A DNA stretch of 64,000 nt from SFWF01 sp045539925 (GTDB lineage: Bacteria; Bacillota; Clostridia; Oscillospirales; Acutalibacteraceae), in the NCBI GenBank assembly GCA_045539925.1, contig JAZQGH010000083.1, forward strand, positions 14,168 through 78,167, read 5' to 3'. Position numbers and translations under genes: made by a program. Shown here piece by piece: positions 8,936-17,852 of this stretch. The stretch's first letter is position 1; each line of letters starts with the position of its first letter. Under the pieces are notes generated by a model. That model made no database searches, was not told the origin of the DNA, and was given only the letters and a program-made list of their open reading frames with translations.

Positions 8936-9739
8936 TCATCCCAGCATAACATCAAGTAGCATCATAGCAGCAAATCCGCCGATTATTCCCATAGTGGCAA
9001 AATACGGCTGAGAGTTTTTTTCTTTCTGACATTCTGGTATAAGCTCGTGTACTGCCACAAGTATCATAGCACCTGCGGCAAAGGAAAGGGCAAAGGGCAA
9101 CAAGGCTTCTACGTAAACCACAAGCAATGCGCCAAGCACCCCTGCAACAGGCTCAACCATACCCGAAGCCTGACCGATAAGGAAACTTTTTCTTCTCGAA
9201 TAGCCCTCTCTTCTCAGCGGCACCGAAACCGCCGCGCCCTCGGGGAAGTTTTGCAGACCGATTCCCACCGCTACAGATATCGCGCCAAGCAGACTTTCGG
9301 CGGAATAACCGCCGTTTTGCAAAGCTCCAAATGCAACGCCTACCGCTAAACCCTCAGGAATATTATGAAGCGTGATGGAAAGCACTAGCATAGTAATGCG
9401 GCTAATCCGTTCGTTCGGCTCGCCCTGTGTATTGTTGGCCCTCTTTATAGTAAGGGTAACTACCTTATCCGAAACCCACATAAACAGCGCACCGAACATA
9501 AATCCTAAGGTCGCCACTAAATATGCAGGCATTTTCGATATAGCTTCTGCGCGCTCTATTGCAGGCTGTAAAAGAGACCAAAAACTTGCCGCTATCATAA
9601 CGCCTGATGCGAAGCCAAGCATAAGATCAAGGGCTTTTGGCTGAGGAGTTTTAAAGAAAACTACCGTTCCTGCGCCCAGAGCCGTTACAAACCAAGTGCC
9701 AAGTGTTGCTATCAGTGCCATAAAGACAAAATTATCCAT
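8936..9739 (-). CDS. ZIP family divalent metal transporter
   Basis: 267 residues with eight predicted membrane segments. A histidine/charge-containing loop lies after segment three, and the family metal-site motifs HNIPEGLAVG (about residue 124, segment 4), QNFPEGAAVS (about 163, segment 5) and HELIPE (about 234) are present. ZIP proteins of the ZupT/GufA type move zinc, iron or manganese into the cytoplasm. RBS TAGGAGGTG lies 6 bases before ATG 9739. The metal specificity cannot be decided from sequence, and no metalloregulator gene is adjacent. Confidence 0.9.
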   Translation of the reverse strand: MDNFVFMALIATLGTWFVTALGAGTVVFFKTPQPKALDLMLGFASGVMIAASFWSLLQPAIERAEAISKMPAYLVATLGFMFGALFMWVSDKVVTLTIKRANNTQGEPNERISRITMLVLSITLHNIPEGLAVGVAFGALQNGGYSAESLLGAISVAVGIGLQNFPEGAAVSVPLRREGYSRRKSFLIGQASGMVEPVAGVLGALLVVYVEALLPFALSFAAGAMILVAVHELIPECQKEKNSQPYFATMGIIGGFAAMMLLDVMLG

Positions 9740-9790
9740 ATTACACCTCCTATATCTATTTTATGCCTATAGGAAAGGTGTGTTATTTAT

Positions 9791-9831
9791 AAAGCGAGGC
9801 TATCGCAGAAAACTGTCGATAGCCTCGCTTT
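9791..9831 (-). terminator. Terminator of the 9852-11552 gene
   Basis: A perfect 15-bp stem (9791-9805 with 9817-9831) and 11-base loop, followed by a TTTAT tract on the minus strand. It lies just after the stop codon at 9852. Confidence 0.85.
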
Positions 9832-9851
9832 ATAATATAAATAATTTTCAG

Positions 9852-11552
9852 TTATCCAGCAGGTGTGTCAGCAGAGGTGCCGATTGCAACATCCTTTACT
9901 GTCACTGTGCCGTCCTCGGCTTCGGTGTGGGTTATCGTAAGGGTGTCACCCACAGCGGTGAAGGGAAGCATATCGTTTAGCGAAACGTCTGCAATAAACA
10001 CCTTGTCGTTTCCTTCAAGCATAATGTAGTATACGGTGTTTCCGTTTACTACCGCTGAGGAGATTTTAGAAATTGCCGCAGAAACGGTCTTGACTTCGTT
10101 TGTGTCGGCAGCTACTCCGTCGTTCAGCTTGCCCGATTCTTTCAGGAGACGTCTGTATTCTTCTTCAGCACCTGCCAGCGTGTCCGAAACGCCTACTATC
10201 TGATAGTTCGATACAGACACAAAGGAGTATGCCTTAACAAGTCCTGCGCTGTCCTTAAGACTTACAAAATAAGAGGGCGTGTCGGCAATATTTACAAGTA
10301 TCGGGAAGGTTGCAGTGTAGCCCTTTTCCTGAATCTTACCCTCTGCCGATTCCATTGCAGAATACTCTTCCGCACCGTTTATAGCATAGGTTTTTGCCTC
10401 TTTGGTGCGCAGATTTACAAGAATAAATCCTATATTAGATTCATCTGAAACTACCGAGGTGATTCCCGTATAGACCCATATATCGTCGTCAATAGCAAGG
10501 TAGTTATAGCCCTCGGTGGTTTTAACCACATTTTTCTGCGAAATGATAGAGTTCCAGTAGCCGTTTGTATAGGTGCCCCAATAGTTTGCCTGACTGAGCA
10601 CTACATCGGCATTGTAAACACAGTCTATCCATGTAGGAACATCCGAAACATCAAAGTAGGTCATATCACCCTTAACGGCATCAACGGTGATAATTCCAGT
10701 AATATCGTATCCGCCTAAAAATCCTATTGTAAAATCATAGCAGGAGATTATCCAGAAGGGATGACCCTCTTCGTCAACCTCAAAGGATACAGAATCGAAC
10801 ATCTTTGTGGGATATGCGAATCTTACGTGACGCATAAGGTCTCTGCCGAAGTATTCACTGGGGGAGTATTTTATACCCTCAGGAAGGTCTACAAGCTCGG
10901 TATCCTGAGATGCCATATCTATCTTTACATAGTATGGAATACCCTCGTCGCGGTTTGTAAACCACTTTATAATATCGGCATATTCTAAGGGAGATACACG
11001 GGTGGGCTTATTCTGGTAGTTAATCTGCGTGTAGTAGTTTGAAACATTGAACTGTGAAACAAGCTCTACAACCTCACCGATTTTACGGCTGCCAAGACGG
11101 GACGCGGTGTCGCGGTCAACAACAGGTATCTGCGAAAGGGGTATCTCGGCAATGTCTTCACTGAAGCTGGATTCGCTGACCGTCAGCATTTTCTGATATT
11201 TCGAGGCATTAAACAGCTGAGAAGAGGTTACAAAAATGCTGCCTGCAATCACCAATACCACGAGACCGATAACGATAATAATTGTTTTAACCGTTTTTGC
11301 CGAAAGTTTTTTAGACTTTATGTTTATGTGTCCGCCGTCGGTAACGGGCTTATAGCCCTTGATAAGCTGAGATAAAAATCTGCCGCCTGCAAAGAGGCCT
11401 ACAAGCACAGCGTAGACAATTACAATAAAGAGCAAAAAGCCCCAAAGGGAAGCCGACTTAATATTAAACGCAGGAAGAGCGAGATAATAGTAAGCCGCAG
11501 CAAGTAAAACTGTTATTATGGCTGAAATTCCGTATTTTTTAAACAAAAACAT
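9852..11552 (-). CDS. Large membrane protein of unknown function
   Basis: About 566 residues and monocistronic, with its own promoter and terminator. Three hydrophobic segments near the N-terminus (about 12-28, 37-58 and 90-110) are followed by about 450 residues that are probably extracytoplasmic: polar and aromatic-rich, with no cysteine-rich or catalytic motif that I recognise. The last 60 residues look like a small beta domain (TVYYIMLEGNDKVFIADV). The start is uncertain. GAGGTG abuts ATG 11552, which is too close, whereas TTG 11546 has ideal spacing. The layout suggests an envelope sensor or an assembly protein. No family is assigned. Confidence 0.85.
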   Translation of the reverse strand: MFLFKKYGISAIITVLLAAAYYYLALPAFNIKSASLWGFLLFIVIVYAVLVGLFAGGRFLSQLIKGYKPVTDGGHINIKSKKLSAKTVKTIIIVIGLVVLVIAGSIFVTSSQLFNASKYQKMLTVSESSFSEDIAEIPLSQIPVVDRDTASRLGSRKIGEVVELVSQFNVSNYYTQINYQNKPTRVSPLEYADIIKWFTNRDEGIPYYVKIDMASQDTELVDLPEGIKYSPSEYFGRDLMRHVRFAYPTKMFDSVSFEVDEEGHPFWIISCYDFTIGFLGGYDITGIITVDAVKGDMTYFDVSDVPTWIDCVYNADVVLSQANYWGTYTNGYWNSIISQKNVVKTTEGYNYLAIDDDIWVYTGITSVVSDESNIGFILVNLRTKEAKTYAINGAEEYSAMESAEGKIQEKGYTATFPILVNIADTPSYFVSLKDSAGLVKAYSFVSVSNYQIVGVSDTLAGAEEEYRRLLKESGKLNDGVAADTNEVKTVSAAISKISSAVVNGNTVYYIMLEGNDKVFIADVSLNDMLPFTAVGDTLTITHTEAEDGTVTVKDVAIGTSADTPAG

Positions 11553-11575
11553 CACCTCATTGTATTTATAAATAT

Positions 11576-11604
11576 ATTATACCAAATTTTAGCATTCTTT
11601 ACAA
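11576..11604 (-). promoter_or_regulatory. Promoter of the large membrane protein gene
   Basis: Minus strand TTGTAA (11604-11599), 17 bases, TATAAT (11581-11576) with TGG in the extended -10 position. Confidence 0.65.
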
Positions 11605-11683
11605 CAAATAACTATGAAAATTTTTACGGTATTTTGCTGAGGCTGACGAGAGCCTACCCCATTACGGGTTTGAATGCTTTGGC

Positions 11684-11843
11684 TAACCAAGCCCTTCAAA
11701 CTCGAATCAGGTTTTGAAATGCAAATTTTTCGCTATACTTCGTCAAAATACTCGCAAATCCCACAGGATTTACTGCGTTTTTTCCTCATATATCAAAAAA
11801 CAATGTTACTTACAAAACTCTTCGACCTTAAAGGGTTTGGTTA
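11684..11843. repeat. Dispersed 160-bp intergenic repeat, copy 1
   Basis: Aligns without gaps to 34772-34931 with roughly nine of ten positions identical by eye. No long open frame or coding periodicity is conserved between copies. Both carry the short hairpin AAATCC-(4)-GGATTT, whose loop differs by one base (CACA here, GACA in copy 2). It lies between the divergent promoters of the large membrane protein and lon. A separate small stem AGGCT/AGCCT sits just upstream (11640-11655). Confidence 0.8.
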
Positions 11844-11902
11844 TGGTTGTCTTTTAAGGGGAACTTTTCTCTTGCGTTACACTATTTTCCACCACAAAAA
11901 AG

Positions 11903-11931
11903 TTGAATTATTAAATTTAATATAGTATAAT
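11903..11931 (+). promoter_or_regulatory. Promoter of lon
   Basis: TTGAAT (11903-11908), 17 bases, TATAAT (11926-11931), 39 bases before the lon start codon. No CtsR-like direct repeat or CIRCE element was seen. Confidence 0.7.
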
Positions 11932-11970
11932 AAAGCATTATTACGAATTTTGATAATTTGGAGATACACA

Positions 11971-14373
11971 ATGTTAGATATAAAACCAAGCACCACTAAA
12001 ATACTACCCGCACTTGCTCTTCGCGGTCTCGTCTGTTTTCCTGGAGTAATGCTCCACTTTGACGTGGGCAGAAAAAAGTCCATAAAGGCTCTTAATGCCG
12101 CAATGGAGCGTGGACAGAAAATATTTCTTGTTGCACAGAAAAATGTCTACGAAGAGGACCCCGGCGTAAACGAGCTTTATAGTATCGGCTGTGTTGCCCG
12201 CATTTGTCAGGTACTCCGTATGTCGGATGACAGTGTCAAGGTGCTCGTCGAAGGACTCTACCGCGCAAGGACGGTAAATATAGACAGTTCAGGCAGCTTT
12301 ATGACTGCAACTGTAGAAAAATGCGAAATAGTTGAGCCCCGTCACCGTCAGGTCTATCTCGAAACTCTGGCAAGAAAAATCCGTGCCGAATTTGAGGCTT
12401 ATGCCTCAAAGGGTATAAAAATTGCCCCCGACATTGCCGAAACGGTTGCTTCAAACGACGATGTTGGCTTCCTGTCTGATTTTATTGCCTATAATATTCC
12501 CGTTCCCGTTGACGATAAGCAGTATATATTAGAACAGCTCAACCCCGTAACCCGCGCAAAAATTGCGCTGGAGCTTCTCGGCAAAGAGGCTGAAATTATC
12601 GACATCGACCGAAAAATAGGTGAAAAGGTAAAAACTCAGATTGACGAAAATCAGCGCGAATACTATCTTCGTGAGCAGATAAAGGCAATAAATTACGAGC
12701 TTTACGGCGATTCTGCCGAGGACGAGACTGAGGAGTATTTCACAAAGGTCGAAAAACTCTCAGCACCCGACTATGTTAAAGAAAAACTCACTTTAGAGGT
12801 TCAAAAACTCAGCAAAATGCCCCAAGGCTCCCACGAGGGCACCGTTGTGCGCGGCTATCTCGACACCTGTTTAGAGCTTCCTTGGAGCACCTATACCGAA
12901 TCTAAGCTGGATATTCACAGGTCCGAGCAGATATTAGACCGCGATTTTTACGGTATGGACAAGGTTAAAGAGCGTATTATCGAACAGCTTTCGGTTTACC
13001 TCTTAAACCCCGACGTAAAGGGACAGATAATCTGTCTTGTAGGCCCTCCGGGAGTGGGTAAAACCTCTATCGGAAAGGCAATTGCCGAGTGTATGGGCAG
13101 AAAATATGCCCGAATAGCTTTGGGCGGTGTGCGTGACGAGGCAGAAATACGCGGACACAGAAAAACCTATATAGGCGCAATGCCGGGTAAAATAATTAAC
13201 GCCCTTAAAACCGCAGGCAGCAGCAACCCTCTTATTCTGCTTGATGAGATAGATAAACTTGCCTCCGACTATAAGGGAGACCCCTCTGCCGCCCTGTTGG
13301 AGGTGCTGGATAAAGAACAGAATAACACCTTTACCGACCATTTTGTGGATATGCCTTATGACCTGAGCAAGGTAGTCTTTATAACCACCGCTAACGATGC
13401 GTCGACCATTCCCGCACCCCTGCTCGACCGTATGGAGGTTATCGAGCTTACCTCATATACGAGGGAGGAAAAATTCCAGATAGCAAAACAGCACCTTGTA
13501 AGAAAAGAGGTCAAAAATCATGGACTCGATGGCAGAAAAATTAAAATAGCAGACGAGGCTATCTACGACCTTATCGATTTTTATACCCGTGAAGCAGGTG
13601 TACGAAAGCTTGAACGCTCAATTGCCACCCTCTGCCGTAAAACCGCAAAGGTTATCGCATCGGGTGAGAAAAAACAGGTTAAAATAACATCTGCCGCCCT
13701 TTCTCAGCTGCTTGGCAAACACAAATACCGCCCTGAAGAGATACTCTCCTGCGACGAGGTAGGAATTATAAACGGACTCGCATGGACCTCTGTTGGCGGA
13801 GAGCTTATGCAGCTTGAAGTATCGGTTATGGAGGGTACTGGCAAAATCGAGCTTACAGGCTCTCTCGGCGATGTTATGAAGGAGTCTGCCCGTGCTGCAG
13901 TATCCTTTGTTCGGGCAAGTGCCGACAAATATGGTATAAATGCCGATTTCTATAAAACAAAGGATATTCATATTCACGCAACCGAAAATGCCGTCCCCAA
14001 GGACGGACCGAGCGCAGGTGTTACTATAACCACCGCCCTTGTTTCTGCCCTTACGGGAATCCCTGTCCGCAGAGATGTTGCAATGACGGGTGAGGTCACA
14101 ATCAAAGGCAGAGTTCTTGCCATAGGCGGGCTTAAGGAAAAAACTATGGCGGCATACCGCGCAGGCGTGAAGACGGTATTTATCCCCAAAGCAAACGAAC
14201 CCGACCTTGCAGAGCTTGATAAGACAGTTCTTGCAAATGTTGATTTTGTGGTGGCTGAAAAGGTTGATACGGTAATAGAGGGCGCCCTCATATCACTTCC
14301 CGAAAAGGCTGAAAAATCAAACTATATTGCAGTACCCGAGTATACAAATCCCTCAGAAAGAATAAGCCAATAG
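11971..14373 (+). CDS. lon: ATP-dependent protease Lon (LonA)
   Basis: ATG 11971 is chosen because GGAG lies 7 bases upstream, giving 800 residues, the normal LonA length. It has an N-terminal substrate-binding domain, an AAA+ module with Walker A GPPGVGKT at about 358-365 and Walker B ILLDEIDK near 425, and a C-terminal serine protease domain with the Ser-Lys dyad Ser681 (GPSAG) and Lys724 (LKEK). It degrades misfolded and regulatory proteins in the cytoplasm. ysxC follows after 10 bases, as in many Firmicutes (lonA-ysxC), which supports co-transcription. Confidence 0.97.
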   Translation: MLDIKPSTTKILPALALRGLVCFPGVMLHFDVGRKKSIKALNAAMERGQKIFLVAQKNVYEEDPGVNELYSIGCVARICQVLRMSDDSVKVLVEGLYRARTVNIDSSGSFMTATVEKCEIVEPRHRQVYLETLARKIRAEFEAYASKGIKIAPDIAETVASNDDVGFLSDFIAYNIPVPVDDKQYILEQLNPVTRAKIALELLGKEAEIIDIDRKIGEKVKTQIDENQREYYLREQIKAINYELYGDSAEDETEEYFTKVEKLSAPDYVKEKLTLEVQKLSKMPQGSHEGTVVRGYLDTCLELPWSTYTESKLDIHRSEQILDRDFYGMDKVKERIIEQLSVYLLNPDVKGQIICLVGPPGVGKTSIGKAIAECMGRKYARIALGGVRDEAEIRGHRKTYIGAMPGKIINALKTAGSSNPLILLDEIDKLASDYKGDPSAALLEVLDKEQNNTFTDHFVDMPYDLSKVVFITTANDASTIPAPLLDRMEVIELTSYTREEKFQIAKQHLVRKEVKNHGLDGRKIKIADEAIYDLIDFYTREAGVRKLERSIATLCRKTAKVIASGEKKQVKITSAALSQLLGKHKYRPEEILSCDEVGIINGLAWTSVGGELMQLEVSVMEGTGKIELTGSLGDVMKESARAAVSFVRASADKYGINADFYKTKDIHIHATENAVPKDGPSAGVTITTALVSALTGIPVRRDVAMTGEVTIKGRVLAIGGLKEKTMAAYRAGVKTVFIPKANEPDLAELDKTVLANVDFVVAEKVDTVIEGALISLPEKAEKSNYIAVPEYTNPSERISQ

Positions 14374-14383
14374 GAGACTTATT

Positions 14384-14968
14384 ATGAACTTTAACAGCGC
14401 ATATTTCGAAAAAGCCTTCGGCACATTTGAGCAGCTGGGCGTGTCTGACCTGCCCGAGTTTTGCTTTTCGGGACGCTCAAATGTGGGAAAATCCTCCCTT
14501 ATAAATAAGCTGACAAACCGCAAAGCCCTTGCCCGCGTCAGCGGAAAACCGGGTAAAACGGTTACAATCAACTTTTACCGTGCCGACGATATTCGTATTG
14601 TCGACCTCCCTGGCTACGGCTACGCCAAGGTCCCCTTTGCCGAGCGCACCCGCTGGTCGGACCTTATGGAGGGTTATTTTAAATCGGGCAGAAATATAAA
14701 ATGCGTATTTGCCCTTATAGATATGCGCCACCCCCCCACAGATTTTGATATATCGATGCTGGAGTTTTTACAGGCAATGGATATGCCCTATCATATCGTC
14801 CTTACAAAAAGCGATAAGCTTAACAAAACCGAGTACGCGTCCCGTTTGTCGGATATAGAGGAGGAGCTTTACGGATTTATAGATGATGCCCAAATAATTC
14901 CTTTTTCTGCTCAAACAGGAGAGGGTGCCGACAAAATTCAGCAAATTATAGAAGAGTTAAGAGGTTAA
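14384..14968 (+). CDS. ysxC: Ribosome biogenesis GTPase YsxC/EngB
   Basis: 194-residue TRAFAC GTPase needed for large ribosomal subunit assembly. G1 is GRSNVGKSS (about 29-37), G3 is DLPGYGYAKV (about 74-83) and G4 is TKSDK (about 140-144), followed by G5-like FSAQTG. Length and motif order are typical. It follows lon closely and precedes lysA by 3 bases, so the three genes form one transcription unit. Confidence 0.95.
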   Translation: MNFNSAYFEKAFGTFEQLGVSDLPEFCFSGRSNVGKSSLINKLTNRKALARVSGKPGKTVTINFYRADDIRIVDLPGYGYAKVPFAERTRWSDLMEGYFKSGRNIKCVFALIDMRHPPTDFDISMLEFLQAMDMPYHIVLTKSDKLNKTEYASRLSDIEEELYGFIDDAQIIPFSAQTGEGADKIQQIIEELRG

Positions 14969-14971
14969 AAA

Positions 14972-16267
14972 ATGCTTACAAGCAGTTATGGTATAAACGA
15001 AAAGGGTCACCTGACCATAGGCGGTGCAGATACGGATGAACTTGCCCGTACCTACGGCACCCCCCTTTACGTTTTTGACGAAAAGGATATAAGAAACAAC
15101 TGTAAAGAGTTTAAAAACGCTTTCGATGAGTATTACGGCGGTAATGCTAAGGTGTATTATGCAAGTAAAGCATTCTCCTGTAAGGAGATGTACCGCATTG
15201 TAGATAGCGAGGGCCTTTGTGCCGACGTGGTTTCGGGCGGAGAGCTCTACACTGCCCTTGCCGCAGGCTTTCCTGCCGAGAACATCGGCTTTCACGGAAA
15301 CAACAAAACTCCCGAGGAGCTTTGTTATGCTCTCGACTCGGGTGTTGGAAGAATAATCGTTGATAATATATTTGAGCTTCACACCCTTAACGAGCTTGCG
15401 AAAGACAAGGAAAAATGTCAGAAGATACTTCTCCGCATAAAGCCCGGTATCGACTGCCATACCCACGAATATATCCAGACAGGACAGATAGACTGTAAGT
15501 TCGGCTTTGCACTAGAAAACGGTGAGGCTATTGAGGCGGCAAAAATTGCCACCTCAATGGAAAATGTTGAGCTTGTGGGAATTCACTGTCATATAGGCTC
15601 CCAGATATTTGAGACACAGCCCTTTGTGGATGCTGCGGATATTATGATAGGTCTTGCAAATGATATAAAAGAGAAGTTCGGAAAAACACTTAGCGAAATC
15701 AACTTCGGCGGCGGCTACGGAATAAAATATTTAGAAACAGACACTCCCGTCTCCAAAAACGAGAGTATAAAGCTTCTTTGCTCTGCCGTAAAGGAAGCCT
15801 GCAAAAAATACGGCTTCCCTCTGCCTAGCCTTTCAATCGAGCCGGGACGCTCTATCGTCGGCGCATCCTCTCTTACCCTCTATAAAATAGGAGTGGTTAA
15901 AACTATTAAGGATGTGCGCACCTACGTATCTGTAGACGGCGGTATGTCGGACAACCCCCGTTATGCCCTCTACGGGGCTGAATATGAGGCAGTTGTTGCC
16001 AACAAGGCAGATAAGCCTCGCGATTTTACCGCTACCATTGCAGGTAAGTGCTGTGAAAGCGGTGACCTTATTCAGGAGCACACAAAAATCCAGACCCCCG
16101 AGGTAGGGGACACCCTTGCAGTTCTTGCAACGGGCGCTTATAACTACTCAATGGCAAGTAACTATAACAGAATTCCCCGTCCTGCCGCAGTAATGGTTAA
16201 GGACGGCGAGGCGAGGCTTGTAATTAAGCGTGAAACCTACCAAGATTTAATTTTAAAGGACATTTAA
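14972..16267 (+). CDS. lysA: Diaminopimelate decarboxylase
   Basis: PLP enzyme making L-lysine from meso-diaminopimelate in the last step of lysine synthesis. 431 residues with an alanine-racemase-like barrel. The PLP lysine is Lys66 in YYASKAF; HCHIGSQI (about 207-214) and the glycine-rich FGGGYG (about 240-245) bind phosphate; GKCCESGD (about 353-360) supplies the active-site cysteine and the ESGD substrate motif. It starts 3 bases after ysxC, with its RBS inside the end of ysxC (AGTTAAGAGG). No lysine riboswitch was seen, which fits its position inside an operon. Confidence 0.96.
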   Translation: MLTSSYGINEKGHLTIGGADTDELARTYGTPLYVFDEKDIRNNCKEFKNAFDEYYGGNAKVYYASKAFSCKEMYRIVDSEGLCADVVSGGELYTALAAGFPAENIGFHGNNKTPEELCYALDSGVGRIIVDNIFELHTLNELAKDKEKCQKILLRIKPGIDCHTHEYIQTGQIDCKFGFALENGEAIEAAKIATSMENVELVGIHCHIGSQIFETQPFVDAADIMIGLANDIKEKFGKTLSEINFGGGYGIKYLETDTPVSKNESIKLLCSAVKEACKKYGFPLPSLSIEPGRSIVGASSLTLYKIGVVKTIKDVRTYVSVDGGMSDNPRYALYGAEYEAVVANKADKPRDFTATIAGKCCESGDLIQEHTKIQTPEVGDTLAVLATGAYNYSMASNYNRIPRPAAVMVKDGEARLVIKRETYQDLILKDI

Positions 16268-16268
16268 A

Positions 16269-17159
16269 ATGATACAGTTCAGAAGTCCTCAGCTTTCCGA
16301 TTATAAAAAATTCGCCCCATTCTTTTCAAGTGAGGGCGAACTTTCTTGTGAAATGAATTTCATAAGCATATATGTCTGGAAGCGGGTATACGAAAACAAG
16401 TTTTATATGGACGAAAAAACCCTTATTTTCAGAAGTGTGACCGACGACGGTAAGGGTTATGTTTTCTCACTGCCCTACGGGGATTTCGACTATGGAATGT
16501 CTATCATTTTCGATTACTGCAAAGAGCAGGGAATAAAACCTAATCTTTGGACAAGCAAAGGCAAAAGATTTGAAAAATTCCTGCAAAAATACTCCTGCTA
16601 TGAAATGATACCCGAAAGGGATAATTTCGATTATATTTATCTTAGAGATGACCTTGCAACTTTAAGTGGTAAAAAGTATCATTCCAAGCGCAATCATATT
16701 TCTGCCTTTTCTAAAAAGTATAACTGGAGCTACGAGCCGCTCTCTGCAGAAAATATGGAAGAGTTCCTTGCCTTTTCGGATAAATGGTATAAGGATAAGG
16801 GTATAGAAGAAGACGAGGGTCTTAAAGCCGAAAAAAAGGCTTTGGGCGAGATACTTTCATCACACGAGGGGATAGAATACAAAGGCGCGCTTATAAAGGT
16901 TGAAGACAGAGTAGTGGCAATAACCTTAGGCTCTCCCATAAATTCCTTCACCTTTGATATTCATTACGAAAAGGCGGATAAAGACTACCCAACCGCTTAT
17001 GCCCTCATAAACCGCGAATTTGCCGCGAGGGAGCTGGCAGACTATAAGTATATAAACCGCGAGGACGATTTAGGTCTTGAGGGACTTCGTAAGGCAAAAC
17101 TGTCTTATAAGCCCGAAATTATCCTCGAAAAATACAGTATGATATATAAGGGTGAATAA
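16269..17159 (+). CDS. DUF2156-type acyltransferase-fold protein
   Basis: 296 residues with the pattern of the DUF2156 family (two GNAT-like folds, related to the soluble domain of phosphatidylglycerol lysyltransferases). Examples are FSSEGELSCEMNFISIYVW near the N-terminus, SKRNHISAF near 140, and the C-terminal YINREDDLGLEGLRKAKLSYKP region. No membrane segment, so it is not a complete MprF. It starts one base after lysA and overlaps the next GNAT gene by 8 bases. The two acyltransferases may act together; the substrate is unknown. Confidence 0.75.
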   Translation: MIQFRSPQLSDYKKFAPFFSSEGELSCEMNFISIYVWKRVYENKFYMDEKTLIFRSVTDDGKGYVFSLPYGDFDYGMSIIFDYCKEQGIKPNLWTSKGKRFEKFLQKYSCYEMIPERDNFDYIYLRDDLATLSGKKYHSKRNHISAFSKKYNWSYEPLSAENMEEFLAFSDKWYKDKGIEEDEGLKAEKKALGEILSSHEGIEYKGALIKVEDRVVAITLGSPINSFTFDIHYEKADKDYPTAYALINREFAARELADYKYINREDDLGLEGLRKAKLSYKPEIILEKYSMIYKGE

Positions 17160-17841
17160 AGTGTACAAAAAACAGGCATTAAACCTTTATATGACCGCAT
17201 TCCCCGAGGACAGCAAAAAGTTTGCAACCGATTTTATAAACCGCTTTTTCAAAAATTACTGTCGTTATATCATAAAAGACGGCAAGCTTGTCAGTATGCT
17301 GTTTTTATTGGACGGAAGCTTAGAAAACGGTGAAGAAAGTTACCCCGTCGCCTATCTTTATGCCGCCGCAACCCTGCCTTTGTACCGCGGACAGGGACTT
17401 ATGTCTGAGCTTATAGAAAAAGCAAAAAAAGAAACGGCAGAAAAAGGAAAAATCCTTATAACCAAGCCCGCAACCGAGTCTCTTTACAGCTACTATGAGA
17501 TGTTCGGCTTTGAGAGAAAAATTTTCAAAAAAGAATATTCTCTGTCCGACATACCGACAAACGGTGATAAACTGTCAGCAGAGGAATATATGAATTTAAG
17601 AAAGCAGTTTTTAAGAGAACTGCCGTATATAGAGCTTGAAGATAGAGAATACTCACTTAAAGGGCTCACATTTTTCGGAAATTCCCGTTTCTGTATAGCG
17701 GTAGACGAGGCAGAGGGAAAGGTTAAAGAATATCTTACGGCAGAAAACCCCACAGATACCAAAACTCCCTTTGCCCTGCTTTTGAGTGATAAAAAAACAC
17801 ACCTTCCCGAAAGAATATATTTCGGCTTTGCGATGGACTGA
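17152..17841 (+). CDS. GNAT family N-acetyltransferase
   Basis: 229 residues. The acetyl-CoA pyrophosphate loop is visible as LPLYRGQGLMSELIEKAK (R/QxxGxG type, about residues 78-95). The upstream part resembles Eis/AAC-like GNATs with a C-terminal extension. GTG 17152 overlaps the preceding gene; the next in-frame GTG (17161) is also possible. It is coupled to the DUF2156 gene and probably made from the same message. The acceptor substrate is not predictable. Confidence 0.8.
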   Translation: MNKVYKKQALNLYMTAFPEDSKKFATDFINRFFKNYCRYIIKDGKLVSMLFLLDGSLENGEESYPVAYLYAAATLPLYRGQGLMSELIEKAKKETAEKGKILITKPATESLYSYYEMFGFERKIFKKEYSLSDIPTNGDKLSAEEYMNLRKQFLRELPYIELEDREYSLKGLTFFGNSRFCIAVDEAEGKVKEYLTAENPTDTKTPFALLLSDKKTHLPERIYFGFAMD

Positions 17842-17852
17842 CGGTGATACAT

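Noticed and set aside
11674..11925. 83-codon frame across the dispersed repeat
   Set aside because: It is not conserved in the second repeat copy, has no RBS and runs into the lon promoter.
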